64,000 nt of DNA from Celeribacter litoreus (GTDB lineage Bacteria; Pseudomonadota; Alphaproteobacteria; Rhodobacterales; Rhodobacteraceae). The position numbers and the translations under genes are program-made. The stretch's first letter is position 1, and every line of letters starts with the position of its first letter. Shown here in pieces: positions 42,501 to 50,289 of the stretch. The notes under the pieces are model-generated. The model saw only the letters and a program-made list of their open reading frames with translations, had not been told where the DNA came from and ran no database searches. Location of the stretch: the NCBI RefSeq assembly GCF_020165855.1, contig NZ_JAIUFY010000005.1, positions 793,243 through 857,242 of the forward strand, read 5' to 3'.

Positions 42501-42952
42501 GCTTCTTTGCGGATCGCATCGAAATCGTCGCCGAGCACTTCGGTCGCCGGAATGACCGGCACACCGGCCTCAATCGCGACTTTACGCGCGCTGGCCTTGT
42601 CGCCGAGTTGGCGCATGGTTTTGGCTTTGGGGCCGATGAAGGTGATGCCGGCCTCGGTGCAGGCATCTACAAAGTCAGGGTTCTCCGACAGCAGGCCGTA
42701 GCCGGGGTGGATGGCATCTGCGCCCGCAAGCTTTGCAACGCGGATGATTTCTTCGATCGACAGATACGCCGCGACGGGGCCCATGCCCTCACCGATTTTG
42801 TAGGCTTCGTCGGCTTTGAAACGGTGCAGAGAGAGTTTGTCCTCCTCGGCGTAAACGGCGACTGTGCGTTTCCCCATTTCGTTCGCGGCACGCATAACGC
42901 GGATCGCAATCTCACCGCGGTTTGCGATGAGGACCTTATTGAATTCGGCCAT
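39509..42952 (-). CDS. pyc: Pyruvate carboxylase
   Basis: 1147 aa. Biotin enzyme that carboxylates pyruvate to oxaloacetate with ATP and bicarbonate. Order: biotin carboxylase (residues 1-460; KASWGGGGRGM, FIEVNPRVQVEHTVTEE), carboxyltransferase barrel (about 540-830; TTMRDGHQSLLATRMR), allosteric/tetramer region, and biotin carboxyl carrier at the end with EAMKMETS, where Lys takes biotin. The start at 42952 matches the family's MAEFNKVLIANRGEIAIRV; an upstream ATG at 43021 is rejected. A dyad lies 43 nt upstream. Confidence 0.97.
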   Translation of the reverse strand: MAEFNKVLIANRGEIAIRVMRAANEMGKRTVAVYAEEDKLSLHRFKADEAYKIGEGMGPVAAYLSIEEIIRVAKLAGADAIHPGYGLLSENPDFVDACTEAGITFIGPKAKTMRQLGDKASARKVAIEAGVPVIPATEVLGDDFDAIRKEAAEIGFPLMLKASWGGGGRGMRPINNSDELEEKVKEGRREAEAAFGNGEGYLEKMIIKARHVEVQILGDSKGNIYHLYERDCSVQRRNQKVVERAPAPFLSSAQREELCNLGKRICEHVNYECAGTVEFLMDMETGKFYFIEVNPRVQVEHTVTEEVTGIDIVRAQILIAEGKSLVEATGVASQYDVKLDGHALQTRVTTEDPTNNFIPDYGRITTYRSATGMGIRLDGGTAYSGAVITRYYDSLLTKVTAWARTPEAAIARMDRALREFRIRGVQTNIAFVENLLKHPVFLSNEYTTKFIDTTPELFDFKPRRDRATKILTYLADITVNGHPETLGRAKPAADARKPVAPAPKSATPPAGTRQLLEDKGAKAVADWMLEQKKLLLTDTTMRDGHQSLLATRMRSIDMINAAPSYAANLSGLFSVECWGGATFDVAYRFLQECPWQRLRDIREKMPNIMTQMLLRASNGVGYTNYPDNVVQSFVAQAAETGVDVFRVFDSLNWVENMRVAMDAVIESGKVCEGTICYTGDLLDPTRPKYDLKYYVGMAKELEAAGAHVLGLKDMAGLLKPAQARMLVSALKQEIGIPIHFHTHDTSGAAAATILAAADAGVDAVDAAMDAFSGGTSQACLGSIVEATRFTGRDTGLDIEAIREMSNYWEAVRAQYTAFEAGLQAPASEVYLHEMPGGQFTNLKAQARSLGLEERWHEVAHCYADVNMMFGDIVKVTPSSKVVGDMALMMVSQGLTRDDVENPKTDVAFPDSVVDMMRGNLGQPPGGFPEKILKKVLGSEKPNTERPGKHLPPVDLEATRKELCDKFDCETIDNEDLNGYLMYPKVFSDYMTRHEQYGPVRTLPTRNFFYGMDTGEEISASIDPGVTLEIRCQAVSEPNEMGEVKVFFELNGQPRTVRVKDRSAASSVIANQKAEVGNAKHVGAPMPGVVATVAVSAGSPVKKGDVLLTIEAMKMETSITADQDGIIKAVHVTPSSQIDAKDLLVEFE

Positions 42953-42994
42953 GGCAAGTTTCCCCTTCCTTGCTATTTTTACAGTCACGTTAGT

Positions 42995-43016
42995 GATTTC
43001 TGCATTGCAGTAAATC
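42995..43016 (-). promoter_or_regulatory. Possible operator upstream of pyc
   Basis: Near-perfect dyad: ATTT-CTGCA and TGCAG-AAAT around a central T, 43 nt before the pyc start. Two more dyads of related composition, GCAAGATTTGC (43110-43120) and GATTTTGCAAATC (43165-43177), lie in the same gap. Similar TTTGC/GCAAA sites are bound by ScfR/RamB-type carbon regulators in other bacteria; the link here is inference. Confidence 0.35.
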
Positions 43017-43209
43017 CCCAATTCCCCTGAGACCGCTCACAAATCTTGGCAGAGAAAGGGCGCGCAAAGCCTTGCGCGCCCGTCAGTGCCTGTAATCGCA
43101 GGGAAATTTGCAAGATTTGCTGATAAAAATCAGTGACTAGCAAAGCAGATCATTTCTGCAGGATGATTTTGCAAATCGCGACAGGAGGAGAAAACGTGTC
43201 GCAAATCTC

Positions 43210-44730
43210 CTAGCTCTCGCGCGTTTGCAGGGGGATTTCACGCATGAAACAGGCGATGATAAATCCGGTCACGGCGAGTGCTGTGGCGATCGCGTAAATC
43301 GGGTGCAGCGCAACCGCGACATTGGTCGCAATCTCGCTCTGAACTGCGCCAGACAAGCCGCTGATCGCTTTTGGCCCGAGCTCTGACACATTGCCAACCT
43401 CGATGCCGCTGGTTCCCATCAGGGCCGCAAAGCGCGCGGCGAACAGGGCACCGAACAGCGCGACGGCGATGGAACCGCCGACCTGACGGAACATCAGGCC
43501 TGCCGCGGTGGCCGTGCCGATTTGAGTGCGTTTGACAGCGTTCTGCACGGCGGTCGTCATGACCGGGATCGTGGAGCCCATCCCGAGGCCGAGCAGGAGC
43601 AAGGCTCCCCACAAAACCGCACTCGGCAGGTCAGCTGTGAGTTGCGTCAGGGTGAGGACGGCGACGCTCACAAAACCCAATCCGAAAATGGGCAGGCGGC
43701 GGTAGCGGCCCGTCGCGGTCATGTAGCGGCCTGACCCAGTCGAGGCGATGAGCATCCCGAGGGTCATGGGGATGAGTTGGAGGCCGGAGACCGTCGCGCT
43801 CTGACCTTTTGCCAGTTGCAAGAAGACTGGAATGAAGGTGAGCGACCCGAACATCACGGCGCCGGTGACGAAGGACACGAGCGATGTGACCGTGAAGACG
43901 TTGTTTTTGAACAGGCTCAGGGGAATGATTGGCTCCTGTGCGCGCTGTTCAATGAGCGCGAATGCGATGAGCGAGGCAAAGAAGAGGGCAACAATTCCGA
44001 GCGCAATCGGATCCGTCCAGCCGAATTCAACGCCGCCGAGCGCGGTGAGAATAACAATAGAGGACAGTGCGAGGGTCAGGGCCACAGCGCCTGCATAGTC
44101 GATCTTGTGCGATACACGCTCGGTCTGTTTGTGGAACCCGAAGGTAAAGCCCAGAAGTGCCAGAATGCCGAAGGGCAGGTTGATGTAGAAAATCCAGTGC
44201 CAGCTGAAGGCATCGACGAACCAACCGCCGAGCAGGGGGCCTGCAACAGAGGCGACGCCGAAAACGCCGGCAAAGAGGCCTTGCACGCGGCCGCGCTCGC
44301 GGGGCGGGATCACGTCGCCGATGATTGAGAGGGCGAGAACGAATAGACCGCCGCCGCCGAGACCCTGAAGCGCACGTGCGCCAATGAGAAACGGCATGTT
44401 CGTCGCCACGCCACAGAGGGCCGAGCCGATCAGGAAGATCACGACGGCAAAGATCACGACGTTCCGGCGGCCGAAAAGGTCGCCCACCTTGCCGTAAAGC
44501 GGCGCCACGACCGTTGAGGCGAGGATGTAGGCCGTAACGACCCACGAGAGATGCTCCAACCCGCCAAGGTCCGCGACGATGGTCGGCAGGGCGGTGGAAA
44601 CGATTGTTTGGTCAAGCGCCGCGAGCAGCATCAGCACGGCGACAGAAGGGATGACAAGGCGCGCAGAGGTCGGGCCGGATGTCCGGTCGCCCTGTGCGGC
44701 GGTGTCGTGAGTGAGATGTGCGTCTGACAT
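43210..44730 (-). CDS. DHA2-type MFS multidrug transporter (EmrB/QacA family)
   Basis: 506 aa with about 14 hydrophobic helices, the number of the DHA2 drug:proton antiporters. Family motifs: LDQTIVSTALPTIVADLGG in helix 1, LYGKVGDLFGRRNV as motif A, and GPLLGGWFVDAFSWHWIFYI as motif C. It exports drugs or toxic compounds using the proton gradient. It is divergent from a MarR-type gene with palindromes between, so MarR repression is likely. Confidence 0.9.
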   Translation of the reverse strand: MSDAHLTHDTAAQGDRTSGPTSARLVIPSVAVLMLLAALDQTIVSTALPTIVADLGGLEHLSWVVTAYILASTVVAPLYGKVGDLFGRRNVVIFAVVIFLIGSALCGVATNMPFLIGARALQGLGGGGLFVLALSIIGDVIPPRERGRVQGLFAGVFGVASVAGPLLGGWFVDAFSWHWIFYINLPFGILALLGFTFGFHKQTERVSHKIDYAGAVALTLALSSIVILTALGGVEFGWTDPIALGIVALFFASLIAFALIEQRAQEPIIPLSLFKNNVFTVTSLVSFVTGAVMFGSLTFIPVFLQLAKGQSATVSGLQLIPMTLGMLIASTGSGRYMTATGRYRRLPIFGLGFVSVAVLTLTQLTADLPSAVLWGALLLLGLGMGSTIPVMTTAVQNAVKRTQIGTATAAGLMFRQVGGSIAVALFGALFAARFAALMGTSGIEVGNVSELGPKAISGLSGAVQSEIATNVAVALHPIYAIATALAVTGFIIACFMREIPLQTRES

Positions 44731-44784
44731 GTGTCACCTGGTTCAAATGAAAAAGGGCGCGTCTTCAGGCGCGCTGTTGCGTCA

Positions 44785-44846
44785 GATGTAGGATGATGAT
44801 GAATATGTGTCAACAGCACATAAATGTGTATAGCACATAGTTGACA
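44785..44846. promoter_or_regulatory. Divergent promoter/operator between MFS and MarR genes
   Basis: On the minus strand TTGACA (44813-44808), 17 nt, TACATC (44790-44785) makes a good sigma-70 promoter for the transporter. On the plus strand TTGACA at 44841-44846 may serve the MarR gene. Between the two -35 boxes lies the perfect palindrome CACAT-AA-ATGTG (44817-44828), a likely MarR operator. Confidence 0.5.
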
Positions 44847-44876
44847 AGCGCACAGGTAGATGCCACTTCACACGGT

Positions 44877-45494
44877 ATGACCGAGAAAGCAGACATAATG
44901 CCAAACCCTCCGCTCGATGAGGTGTCCAAGAAACCCGAGGCGGACGTCCTCGGCGATCCACGCATCCGCGCGGGCGTGCCGGATCTTCTGGCTGCGCAAG
45001 GCTTCAGTGCAGGCTCCATTGAGGCGCTTTTGGCGCTCGACATCGCGCTCTTCAAGTGGCGCAGGATGGCGGAAAAGGGAGAGTTCAAAGGTAAGGTCCT
45101 CAAGGATATGCCTGAAACGCTTGAACCTGCGTTGTTGCAGGGTCTGTTCTCTGTGGCGCAAATCTCTGCAGGTCTCGGGCGCGAGAAAGCCGAATTGCCG
45201 ACCATCGGCATGGTGGCAGAGGTGATGGCTGTCGATCCGTCCCGCGCATCTCGTGTCACGTCTGAACTCGTCTCTCGGGGGTATCTCGAACGTCGGCCCT
45301 CCCAAGAAGATGCGCGCAAGTCCGTCCTCGCCATGACGCCGATGGCGAGAAAGTTCATGGCTGGTTTTACATTGTCCAAGTGGCGTGTTCTGACGCAGGT
45401 GTTCGACGGCTGGTCCGAAGAAGACGTCGTTGCGTTCAATCGTCTCTTTACCAAATACGCCTCCGGTTTGAGTGCGGCCTTGGCGTCTGATTGA
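44877..45494 (+). CDS. MarR family transcriptional regulator
   Basis: 205 aa from ATG 44877. The winged helix-turn-helix reads LPTIGMVAEVMAVDPSRASR (about residues 107-126), followed by the wing SRGYLERRPSQEDARKS, as in MarR repressors. The N-terminal 60 residues are longer than in typical MarR proteins (about 145 aa). It faces the MFS efflux gene, probably its repressor, releasing on a toxic ligand. Confidence 0.85.
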   Translation: MTEKADIMPNPPLDEVSKKPEADVLGDPRIRAGVPDLLAAQGFSAGSIEALLALDIALFKWRRMAEKGEFKGKVLKDMPETLEPALLQGLFSVAQISAGLGREKAELPTIGMVAEVMAVDPSRASRVTSELVSRGYLERRPSQEDARKSVLAMTPMARKFMAGFTLSKWRVLTQVFDGWSEEDVVAFNRLFTKYASGLSAALASD

Positions 45495-45578
45495 CGTAGT
45501 TGGGCCATGTAGGGAACAGTGGAGAACAATTGCAGAACGCGCTTTTCCTCCGTCGCGGCCTGATGTAGTTTGCTCTCC

Positions 45579-48047
45579 ATGAGCAGTTTCAATGAAGATG
45601 ACGCCTTCGAGGCCGCCGCCCAGCCGCCGGGCCCCTCTCTATCGCAGCTTGCGATGGGGAATGCGATGGCTGCACGTCAACCGGCAGATTACCTGGACAC
45701 CCTGAACCACGCGCAAAGAGAGGCCGTCGAAACGCTCGACGGACCCGTTCTCATGCTTGCAGGCGCAGGGACGGGGAAGACCAAGGCCCTGACCGCCCGT
45801 ATTGCGCATCTTCTGAACACCGGACGGGCGCGCCCGAACGAAATTCTCGCCGTGACCTTCACAAACAAGGCCGCGCGCGAGATGAAGGAGCGCGTCGCGA
45901 CCCTGATGAACCAGCCGATCGACGGGATGCCGTGGCTCGGCACGTTCCACTCGGTCTGCGTCAAACTCCTGCGCCGTCACGCGGAACTCGTGGGCCTGAA
46001 GTCGAACTTCACCATCCTCGACACGGACGACCAAATCCGCCTGCTGAAGCAGTTGATCAATGCGGCTGGTATTGATGAAAAGCGGTGGCCCGCGCGGCAA
46101 TTGTCCGGAATGATCGACAGCTGGAAAAACCGTGCGCTGACACCGGAGAAAGTGTCCTCGGGTGAAGGCAGCGAGTTCAACGGGTTGGGTGTAAAACTCT
46201 ATACCCAATACCAAGACCGCCTCGTGACACTGAATGCCGTCGATTTCGGTGATCTGCTGCTCCACATGGTGACGATCTTTCAGAAGAACCCTGATCTTTT
46301 GGAGCAATATCAGCGCTGGTTCCGCTACATCCTCGTGGACGAGTATCAGGATACGAACGTTGCGCAGTATCTGTGGCTTCGCCTCCTCGCGGGTGGGCAC
46401 AAGAATATCTGCTGCGTAGGCGACGACGACCAGTCGATCTATGGCTGGCGCGGGGCCGAAGTGGGGAACATCCTGCGGTTTGAAAAGGATTTTCCCGGCG
46501 CGAAGGTGGTTCGCCTCGAACAGAACTACCGCTCGACACCGCATATCCTCGCGGCGGCGTCCTCAGTCATTGCGGGCAACTCCGACCGCCTTGGTAAAGA
46601 GCTTTGGACCGCTGAAACCGACGGTGAAAAAGTCCGCCTCGTTGGCCATTGGGATGGCGAGGAAGAGGCGCGCTGGGTCGGGGAAGAGATTGAAGCGATG
46701 CACGGCGGGACACGTTCACGCCTGCGCAAATATTCCCTCGACGACATGGCGATTCTCGTGCGGGCTTCACATCAGATGCGGGCGTTTGAGGACCGTTTTC
46801 TTTCCATCGGTCTGCCCTATCGCGTGATCGGCGGCCCGCGGTTCTATGAGCGGATGGAGATTCGGGATGCGATGGCCTATTTCCGCATCGTGACGCAGCC
46901 CGAGGATGATCTTGCGTTTGAACGGATCATCAACACGCCGAAACGTGGCGTGGGGGATAAAGCCCTGCAAGAAATCCAGATCGCGGCGCGGTCGAATGGT
47001 GTGTCACTCCTTGAGGGCGCGCGGATTGCGGTGGAGGACGGTCTGCTAAAGGGCAAGGCCAGGGCCGGTGTCGCGCAACTCGTAGAACAGATTGAGCAGT
47101 GGGCCTCTCTCAACGTTCAGCAGATTCGCTATGGTGTTGAAGACGAAGATGCACTTGTTGAGGACGTGTCTTATGAGCCCGCCGAGATCGGACATATCGA
47201 ACTCGCAGAGAAGATTCTCGACGAGTCCGGCTACACGGCGATGTGGCAGAACGACAAAACGCCCGAAGCGCCGGGGCGGCTCGAAAACCTCAAGGAACTT
47301 GTGAAAGCACTCGAGCAGTTCGAGAACCTCGCGGGATTCCTCGAGCACGTCTCGCTGATCATGGACAATGACAGCGAAAAGGACGGCGAAAAGGTCACGA
47401 TCATGACCTTGCACGGGGCGAAGGGCCTCGAATTCCCTGTCGTCTTCCTGCCGGGTTGGGAAGAGGGGCTTTTCCCGTCTCAGCGGTCAATGGACGAGAG
47501 CGGAATCAAGGGCCTCGAAGAAGAGCGACGCCTCGCTTACGTGGGCATCACGCGGGCCGAAGAGCTCTGCACGATCAGCTTTGCGGCGAACCGTCGGGTC
47601 TATGGACAATGGCAATCGCAACTAGCCTCGCGGTTCATCGATGAATTGCCGGCCGACCATGTCGATGTCGAAACGCCCTCCGGTCTCGGCGGGCGTCAGG
47701 CGGGTGGGTATGGTTCAACCGGCATGAGCTATGAGCCAGAACCGATCGAGAGCAGCTTTTCGCGCAAGGCGGCGAAGGCGGACGTTTACAGCTCCCCCGG
47801 CTGGAAGCGGATGCAGGCGCGGACGGCGCAGCGTGGTGCGCGGTCTCCGAAGATGACGACCATTGATGCGAAGGCAGCGGCGAGCTTTACCGAGGGGACG
47901 CGGGTCTTCCATAAAAAGTTCGGCTATGGCGAAGTCATGGAGATCGAGGGCGATAAGCTCACAATCGAATTCGATCACTCCGGAACAAAGAAACTCATGG
48001 CGAGCTTTGTTCTTCCGGCGGATCAGGCCGGAGACGTGCCGTTCTAA
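45579..48047 (+). CDS. uvrD: UvrD/PcrA-type ATP-dependent DNA helicase
   Basis: 822 aa. Superfamily 1A 3'-5' helicase for nucleotide excision and mismatch repair and removal of RecA. Motifs in order: LAGAGTGKTKALTARI (Walker A), TFTNKAAREMKER, LVDEYQDTN (Walker B), CCVGDDDQSIYGWRGA, LEQNYRST, TLHGAKGLEFPVVF and YVGITRAEE. The C-terminal 45 residues (VFHKKFGYGEVMEIEGDKL) form the Tudor-like RNA polymerase-binding module known from UvrD/PcrA. ATG 45579 chosen; 45570 also possible. Confidence 0.95.
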   Translation: MSSFNEDDAFEAAAQPPGPSLSQLAMGNAMAARQPADYLDTLNHAQREAVETLDGPVLMLAGAGTGKTKALTARIAHLLNTGRARPNEILAVTFTNKAAREMKERVATLMNQPIDGMPWLGTFHSVCVKLLRRHAELVGLKSNFTILDTDDQIRLLKQLINAAGIDEKRWPARQLSGMIDSWKNRALTPEKVSSGEGSEFNGLGVKLYTQYQDRLVTLNAVDFGDLLLHMVTIFQKNPDLLEQYQRWFRYILVDEYQDTNVAQYLWLRLLAGGHKNICCVGDDDQSIYGWRGAEVGNILRFEKDFPGAKVVRLEQNYRSTPHILAAASSVIAGNSDRLGKELWTAETDGEKVRLVGHWDGEEEARWVGEEIEAMHGGTRSRLRKYSLDDMAILVRASHQMRAFEDRFLSIGLPYRVIGGPRFYERMEIRDAMAYFRIVTQPEDDLAFERIINTPKRGVGDKALQEIQIAARSNGVSLLEGARIAVEDGLLKGKARAGVAQLVEQIEQWASLNVQQIRYGVEDEDALVEDVSYEPAEIGHIELAEKILDESGYTAMWQNDKTPEAPGRLENLKELVKALEQFENLAGFLEHVSLIMDNDSEKDGEKVTIMTLHGAKGLEFPVVFLPGWEEGLFPSQRSMDESGIKGLEEERRLAYVGITRAEELCTISFAANRRVYGQWQSQLASRFIDELPADHVDVETPSGLGGRQAGGYGSTGMSYEPEPIESSFSRKAAKADVYSSPGWKRMQARTAQRGARSPKMTTIDAKAAASFTEGTRVFHKKFGYGEVMEIEGDKLTIEFDHSGTKKLMASFVLPADQAGDVPF

Positions 48048-48200
48048 GTTCTCGATACATGCGCGGCTTGCATGAGTGCGTCCTGCGGTGACGTGGGGCG
48101 AACTATCCTCATTTGAAAATCCGGAAGACAAACGCACAAACACTCGCACCCATCGGGAGGCGAGTTGCGAGACAGTTGTCAATGTCAGGGAGGGTCTAAA

Positions 48201-48276
48201 GCGCGGCGGTGCCAGGGAGGAGGAGAGGCACCGCCGCCTTCAGTAACGGCCCTCTAGGGAGGAGGAGAGAGGGACC
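48201..48276 (-). ncRNA. CcsR-type (cuckoo) sRNA, third unit
   Basis: Two stem-loops on the minus strand, both exposing a CCUCCUCCC loop: a short stem at 48250-48273 (CCCTCT/AGAGGG) and a perfect 11-bp stem at 48203-48237. Same short-long pair as in the two units nearer to the DUF1127 gene. An extra hairpin without the motif (48286-48301) separates it from the second unit. Confidence 0.7.
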
Positions 48277-48306
48277 GATCCGAACCGGGGTTTGATCCCC
48301 GTATAG

Positions 48307-48378
48307 GTGCGGTGATGCAGGGAGGAGGACGCATCACCGCTCAGGTACCCAAGGCCCAAGGGAGGAGGAGGGGCCTCG
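48307..48378 (-). ncRNA. CcsR-type (cuckoo) sRNA, second unit
   Basis: Short stem AGGCCC/GGGCCT (48352-48376) and a 10-bp stem GCGGTGATGC/GCATCACCGC (48309-48340), each with a CCUCCUCCC-type loop on the minus strand. Such RNAs in Rhodobacter sphaeroides are processed from the DUF1127 transcript and act in stress responses. Confidence 0.7.
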
Positions 48379-48392
48379 AATTCCGGAATTTG

Positions 48393-48464
48393 ATGCGGTA
48401 GCGCCAGGGAGGAGGAGGGGCGCTACCGCTGTATCAAGGCCCAAGGGAGGAGGAGAGGGCCTGA
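48393..48464 (-). ncRNA. CcsR-type (cuckoo) sRNA, first unit
   Basis: First unit behind the DUF1127 stop. Short stem AGGCCC/GGGCCT (48437-48462) and an 11-bp stem GCGGTAGCGCC/GGCGCTACCGC (48395-48429), each closing a loop with CUCCUCCUCCCU on the minus strand. The loops resemble anti-Shine-Dalgarno sequences. Confidence 0.7.
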
Positions 48465-48474
48465 TGAGAAACTC

Positions 48475-48690
48475 TTATGCGCCGTAGGCGGCTTCGTAGG
48501 CGACTGCCTTGATGGTTGCGCGGGACAGGCCCAAGTCAGCCAGATCGCGATCGCTCAGGCCGCTCAACTCAAGCGTCGTCTCGCGGTACACGCGGTAACG
48601 CGCAAAGCGCTCTTGAACCGTGCGGAACAGTCCTGCGAAAGGACGGGCAGAGGCCGTTGCGGCATTGTTGATGTCGTTTGCGTAAGCCAT
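48475..48690 (-). CDS. DUF1127 domain protein, CcaF1-like
   Basis: 71 aa. The C-terminal half holds the DUF1127 pattern: RYRVYRETTLELSGLSDRDL then ADLGLSRATIKAVA, arginine-rich and helical. In Rhodobacter sphaeroides the homologue CcaF1 binds RNA and affects maturation of the CcsR sRNAs that follow it. Here the same order is seen: the sRNA array starts 12 nt after the stop codon, so one transcript probably gives both protein and sRNAs. RpoH control, known in Rhodobacter, is likely but no clear promoter was identified. Confidence 0.85.
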   Translation of the reverse strand: MAYANDINNAATASARPFAGLFRTVQERFARYRVYRETTLELSGLSDRDLADLGLSRATIKAVAYEAAYGA

Positions 48691-49017
48691 CGGACTTGAA
48701 CCTTAGTATGCGTTAGGGCCGCGTCATTGCCTCACTTGGTTAACCGCTTCGGACTGCGTTGGTTCCGTAGGGCGTCGTCATCTCGACTGTGTGGCAAAGC
48801 TTGGCCGCTCTGTTGAGTTGAATATCGGTGTTTTGCTGCAGATGCACAATCCACCGGTTGGTCATTGCCGCTATGCAGAAAATGCATAACCCTAACTGAC
48901 CTATTTGTCTGGGATGTTTCCGCTAGCGGGAGGCTGCTTTGCATGTGCGTGAAAATGTCGGGTAGAATTAGGTCAGCAAAGGGCCTATTTCCGTCAGAGC
49001 AGATAAGAGAGGGTCCT
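48691..49017. other. DUF1127-apbC divergent intergenic region
   Basis: 327 nt holding the promoters of two divergent genes. No ORF with support and no strong dyad was seen. The sequence GGAACC upstream of the DUF1127 gene resembles an ECF -35 box, but no matching -10 was found. Confidence 0.4.
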
Positions 49018-50106
49018 ATGTCCGTAGATCGCAACAAAGTTCTGGAAGCGTTGAATGCCGTGAAGGTTCCGAGCGGCCAATCGCTCGTTGATGCAGACTT
49101 GGTGAGGGCGCTCGCGATCAATGATGGCGCTGTAAGTTTTGTGCTTGAGGCGCGTGATGCAAATGAAGCTCGGACACTTGCGCCTGTCGAGGCGGCTGCG
49201 CGGACGGCTCTTCTCGCGCTCGGCGGGGTTGAGAAGGTTTCCATTGTCACCACAGCACATGGGCCGAGTGGGTCGGCGGCAAAAGCCCCAGGCGGCGAGC
49301 CGCCCGCACTGAAGGTGGGGCGTCACCCCACGCCGCAGCAGGGCAAGACAAAACCGGCGGGCGTTAAAAGCGTGATTGCAATTGCGTCGGGCAAGGGCGG
49401 CGTTGGTAAATCGACAGTCTCCGCAAACCTCGCCGTCGCGCTCGCGCGACAGGGGCGGAAGGTGGGTCTTCTGGACGCCGATATCTATGGTCCGTCGCAG
49501 CCGCGAATGATGGGTGTGAACAAGCGTCCCGCCTCGCCGGACGGTGAAACGATTGAGCCGCTGCACGCGCATGGCGTGACGCTAATGTCGATTGGCTTCA
49601 TGATCCCCGATGGTGAAGCCGTCGTGTGGCGTGGCCCTATGTTGATGGGTGCCATGCAGCAGATGCTGGGCCAGGTCGCATGGGGGGAGTTGGATGTGCT
49701 CCTGATTGATATGCCGCCGGGTACGGGTGATGTGCAGCTGACCTTGGGGCAGAAAACGGAACTCACCGGCGCGCTCGTGGTGTCCACGCCGCAGGATGTT
49801 GCGCTCATTGATGCGCGTCGTGGGATTTCGATGTTCGAGAAGCTGAAGGTGCCGGTGCTTGGTCTGATTGAAAATATGTCGACCTACACCTGTCCGAATT
49901 GCGGCCATGAGGCGCATATCTTCGGCCATGGCGGTGTGGCGCAGGAAGCCGAGAAGATGGGTGTCCCGCTGCTCGCGCAACTGCCGCTCGCGCTTGAGGC
50001 GCGGATCGCGGGGGATGAGGGGACACCAGTCGCTGCGACGGAGAGTCCGCTCGCAGATCCCTATGCCCAACTCGCACAGCGTTTGGTGGAGACGGGCGTC
50101 GCCTAA
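49018..50106 (+). CDS. apbC: Mrp/NBP35 family iron-sulfur carrier ATPase ApbC
   Basis: 362 aa from ATG 49018. Scaffold/carrier that loads Fe-S clusters onto apoproteins. N-terminal MIP18-like domain (residues 1-85), a Gly/Pro-rich linker, then the deviant Walker A IASGKGGVGKSTVSANLAVA (about 117-136), LLDADIYGPSQP, LLIDMPPGTGDVQL and the cluster-binding CPNCGHE. Length is normal. A terminator follows at 50137. Confidence 0.94.
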   Translation: MSVDRNKVLEALNAVKVPSGQSLVDADLVRALAINDGAVSFVLEARDANEARTLAPVEAAARTALLALGGVEKVSIVTTAHGPSGSAAKAPGGEPPALKVGRHPTPQQGKTKPAGVKSVIAIASGKGGVGKSTVSANLAVALARQGRKVGLLDADIYGPSQPRMMGVNKRPASPDGETIEPLHAHGVTLMSIGFMIPDGEAVVWRGPMLMGAMQQMLGQVAWGELDVLLIDMPPGTGDVQLTLGQKTELTGALVVSTPQDVALIDARRGISMFEKLKVPVLGLIENMSTYTCPNCGHEAHIFGHGGVAQEAEKMGVPLLAQLPLALEARIAGDEGTPVAATESPLADPYAQLAQRLVETGVA

Positions 50107-50136
50107 GTGGGCGATTTACGTCATTGGGAGTGAAAT

Positions 50137-50158
50137 GGGGCCTTCGGGCCCCTTTTTT
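50137..50158 (+). terminator. Terminator after apbC
   Basis: GGGGCC, loop TTCG, GGCCCC, six T. Confidence 0.9.
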
Positions 50159-50199
50159 GTGGCTCTTTTGCGTGTGAGGCGTCCTATGTAGGGGTGCTA

Positions 50200-50242
50200 T
50201 GGGAAGTCATGGGAACTCTGGGAAAGTATGGGAAGTTCTGGG
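50200..50242 (+). promoter_or_regulatory. MraZ-box run (five TGGG direct repeats)
   Basis: TGGG occurs at 50200, 50210, 50219, 50229 and 50239, that is, five direct repeats with a 10-9-10-10 period, mostly as TGGGAA. MraZ is known to bind TGGGN repeats with a 10-bp period in front of its own operon. The site lies about 560 nt before mraZ, so the dcw promoter is probably here and the operon has a long leader. Confidence 0.65.
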
Positions 50243-50280
50243 CCGCTCTGTCGCATTTTCTGAAAACGAATCACTTTGCC

Positions 50281-50289
50281 TGTGGATAA
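50281..50289. promoter_or_regulatory. DnaA box
   Basis: TGTGGATAA, the exact complement of the consensus TTATCCACA, 40 nt downstream of the MraZ boxes. A single box can occur by chance, but the position in front of the division operon is suggestive. Confidence 0.4.

Noticed and set aside
48203-48462. CRISPR-like repeat array
   Set aside because: The repeated unit is only about 10-12 nt, always lies in a hairpin loop, spacing is irregular and there are no cas genes. The DUF1127-linked sRNA reading explains it better.
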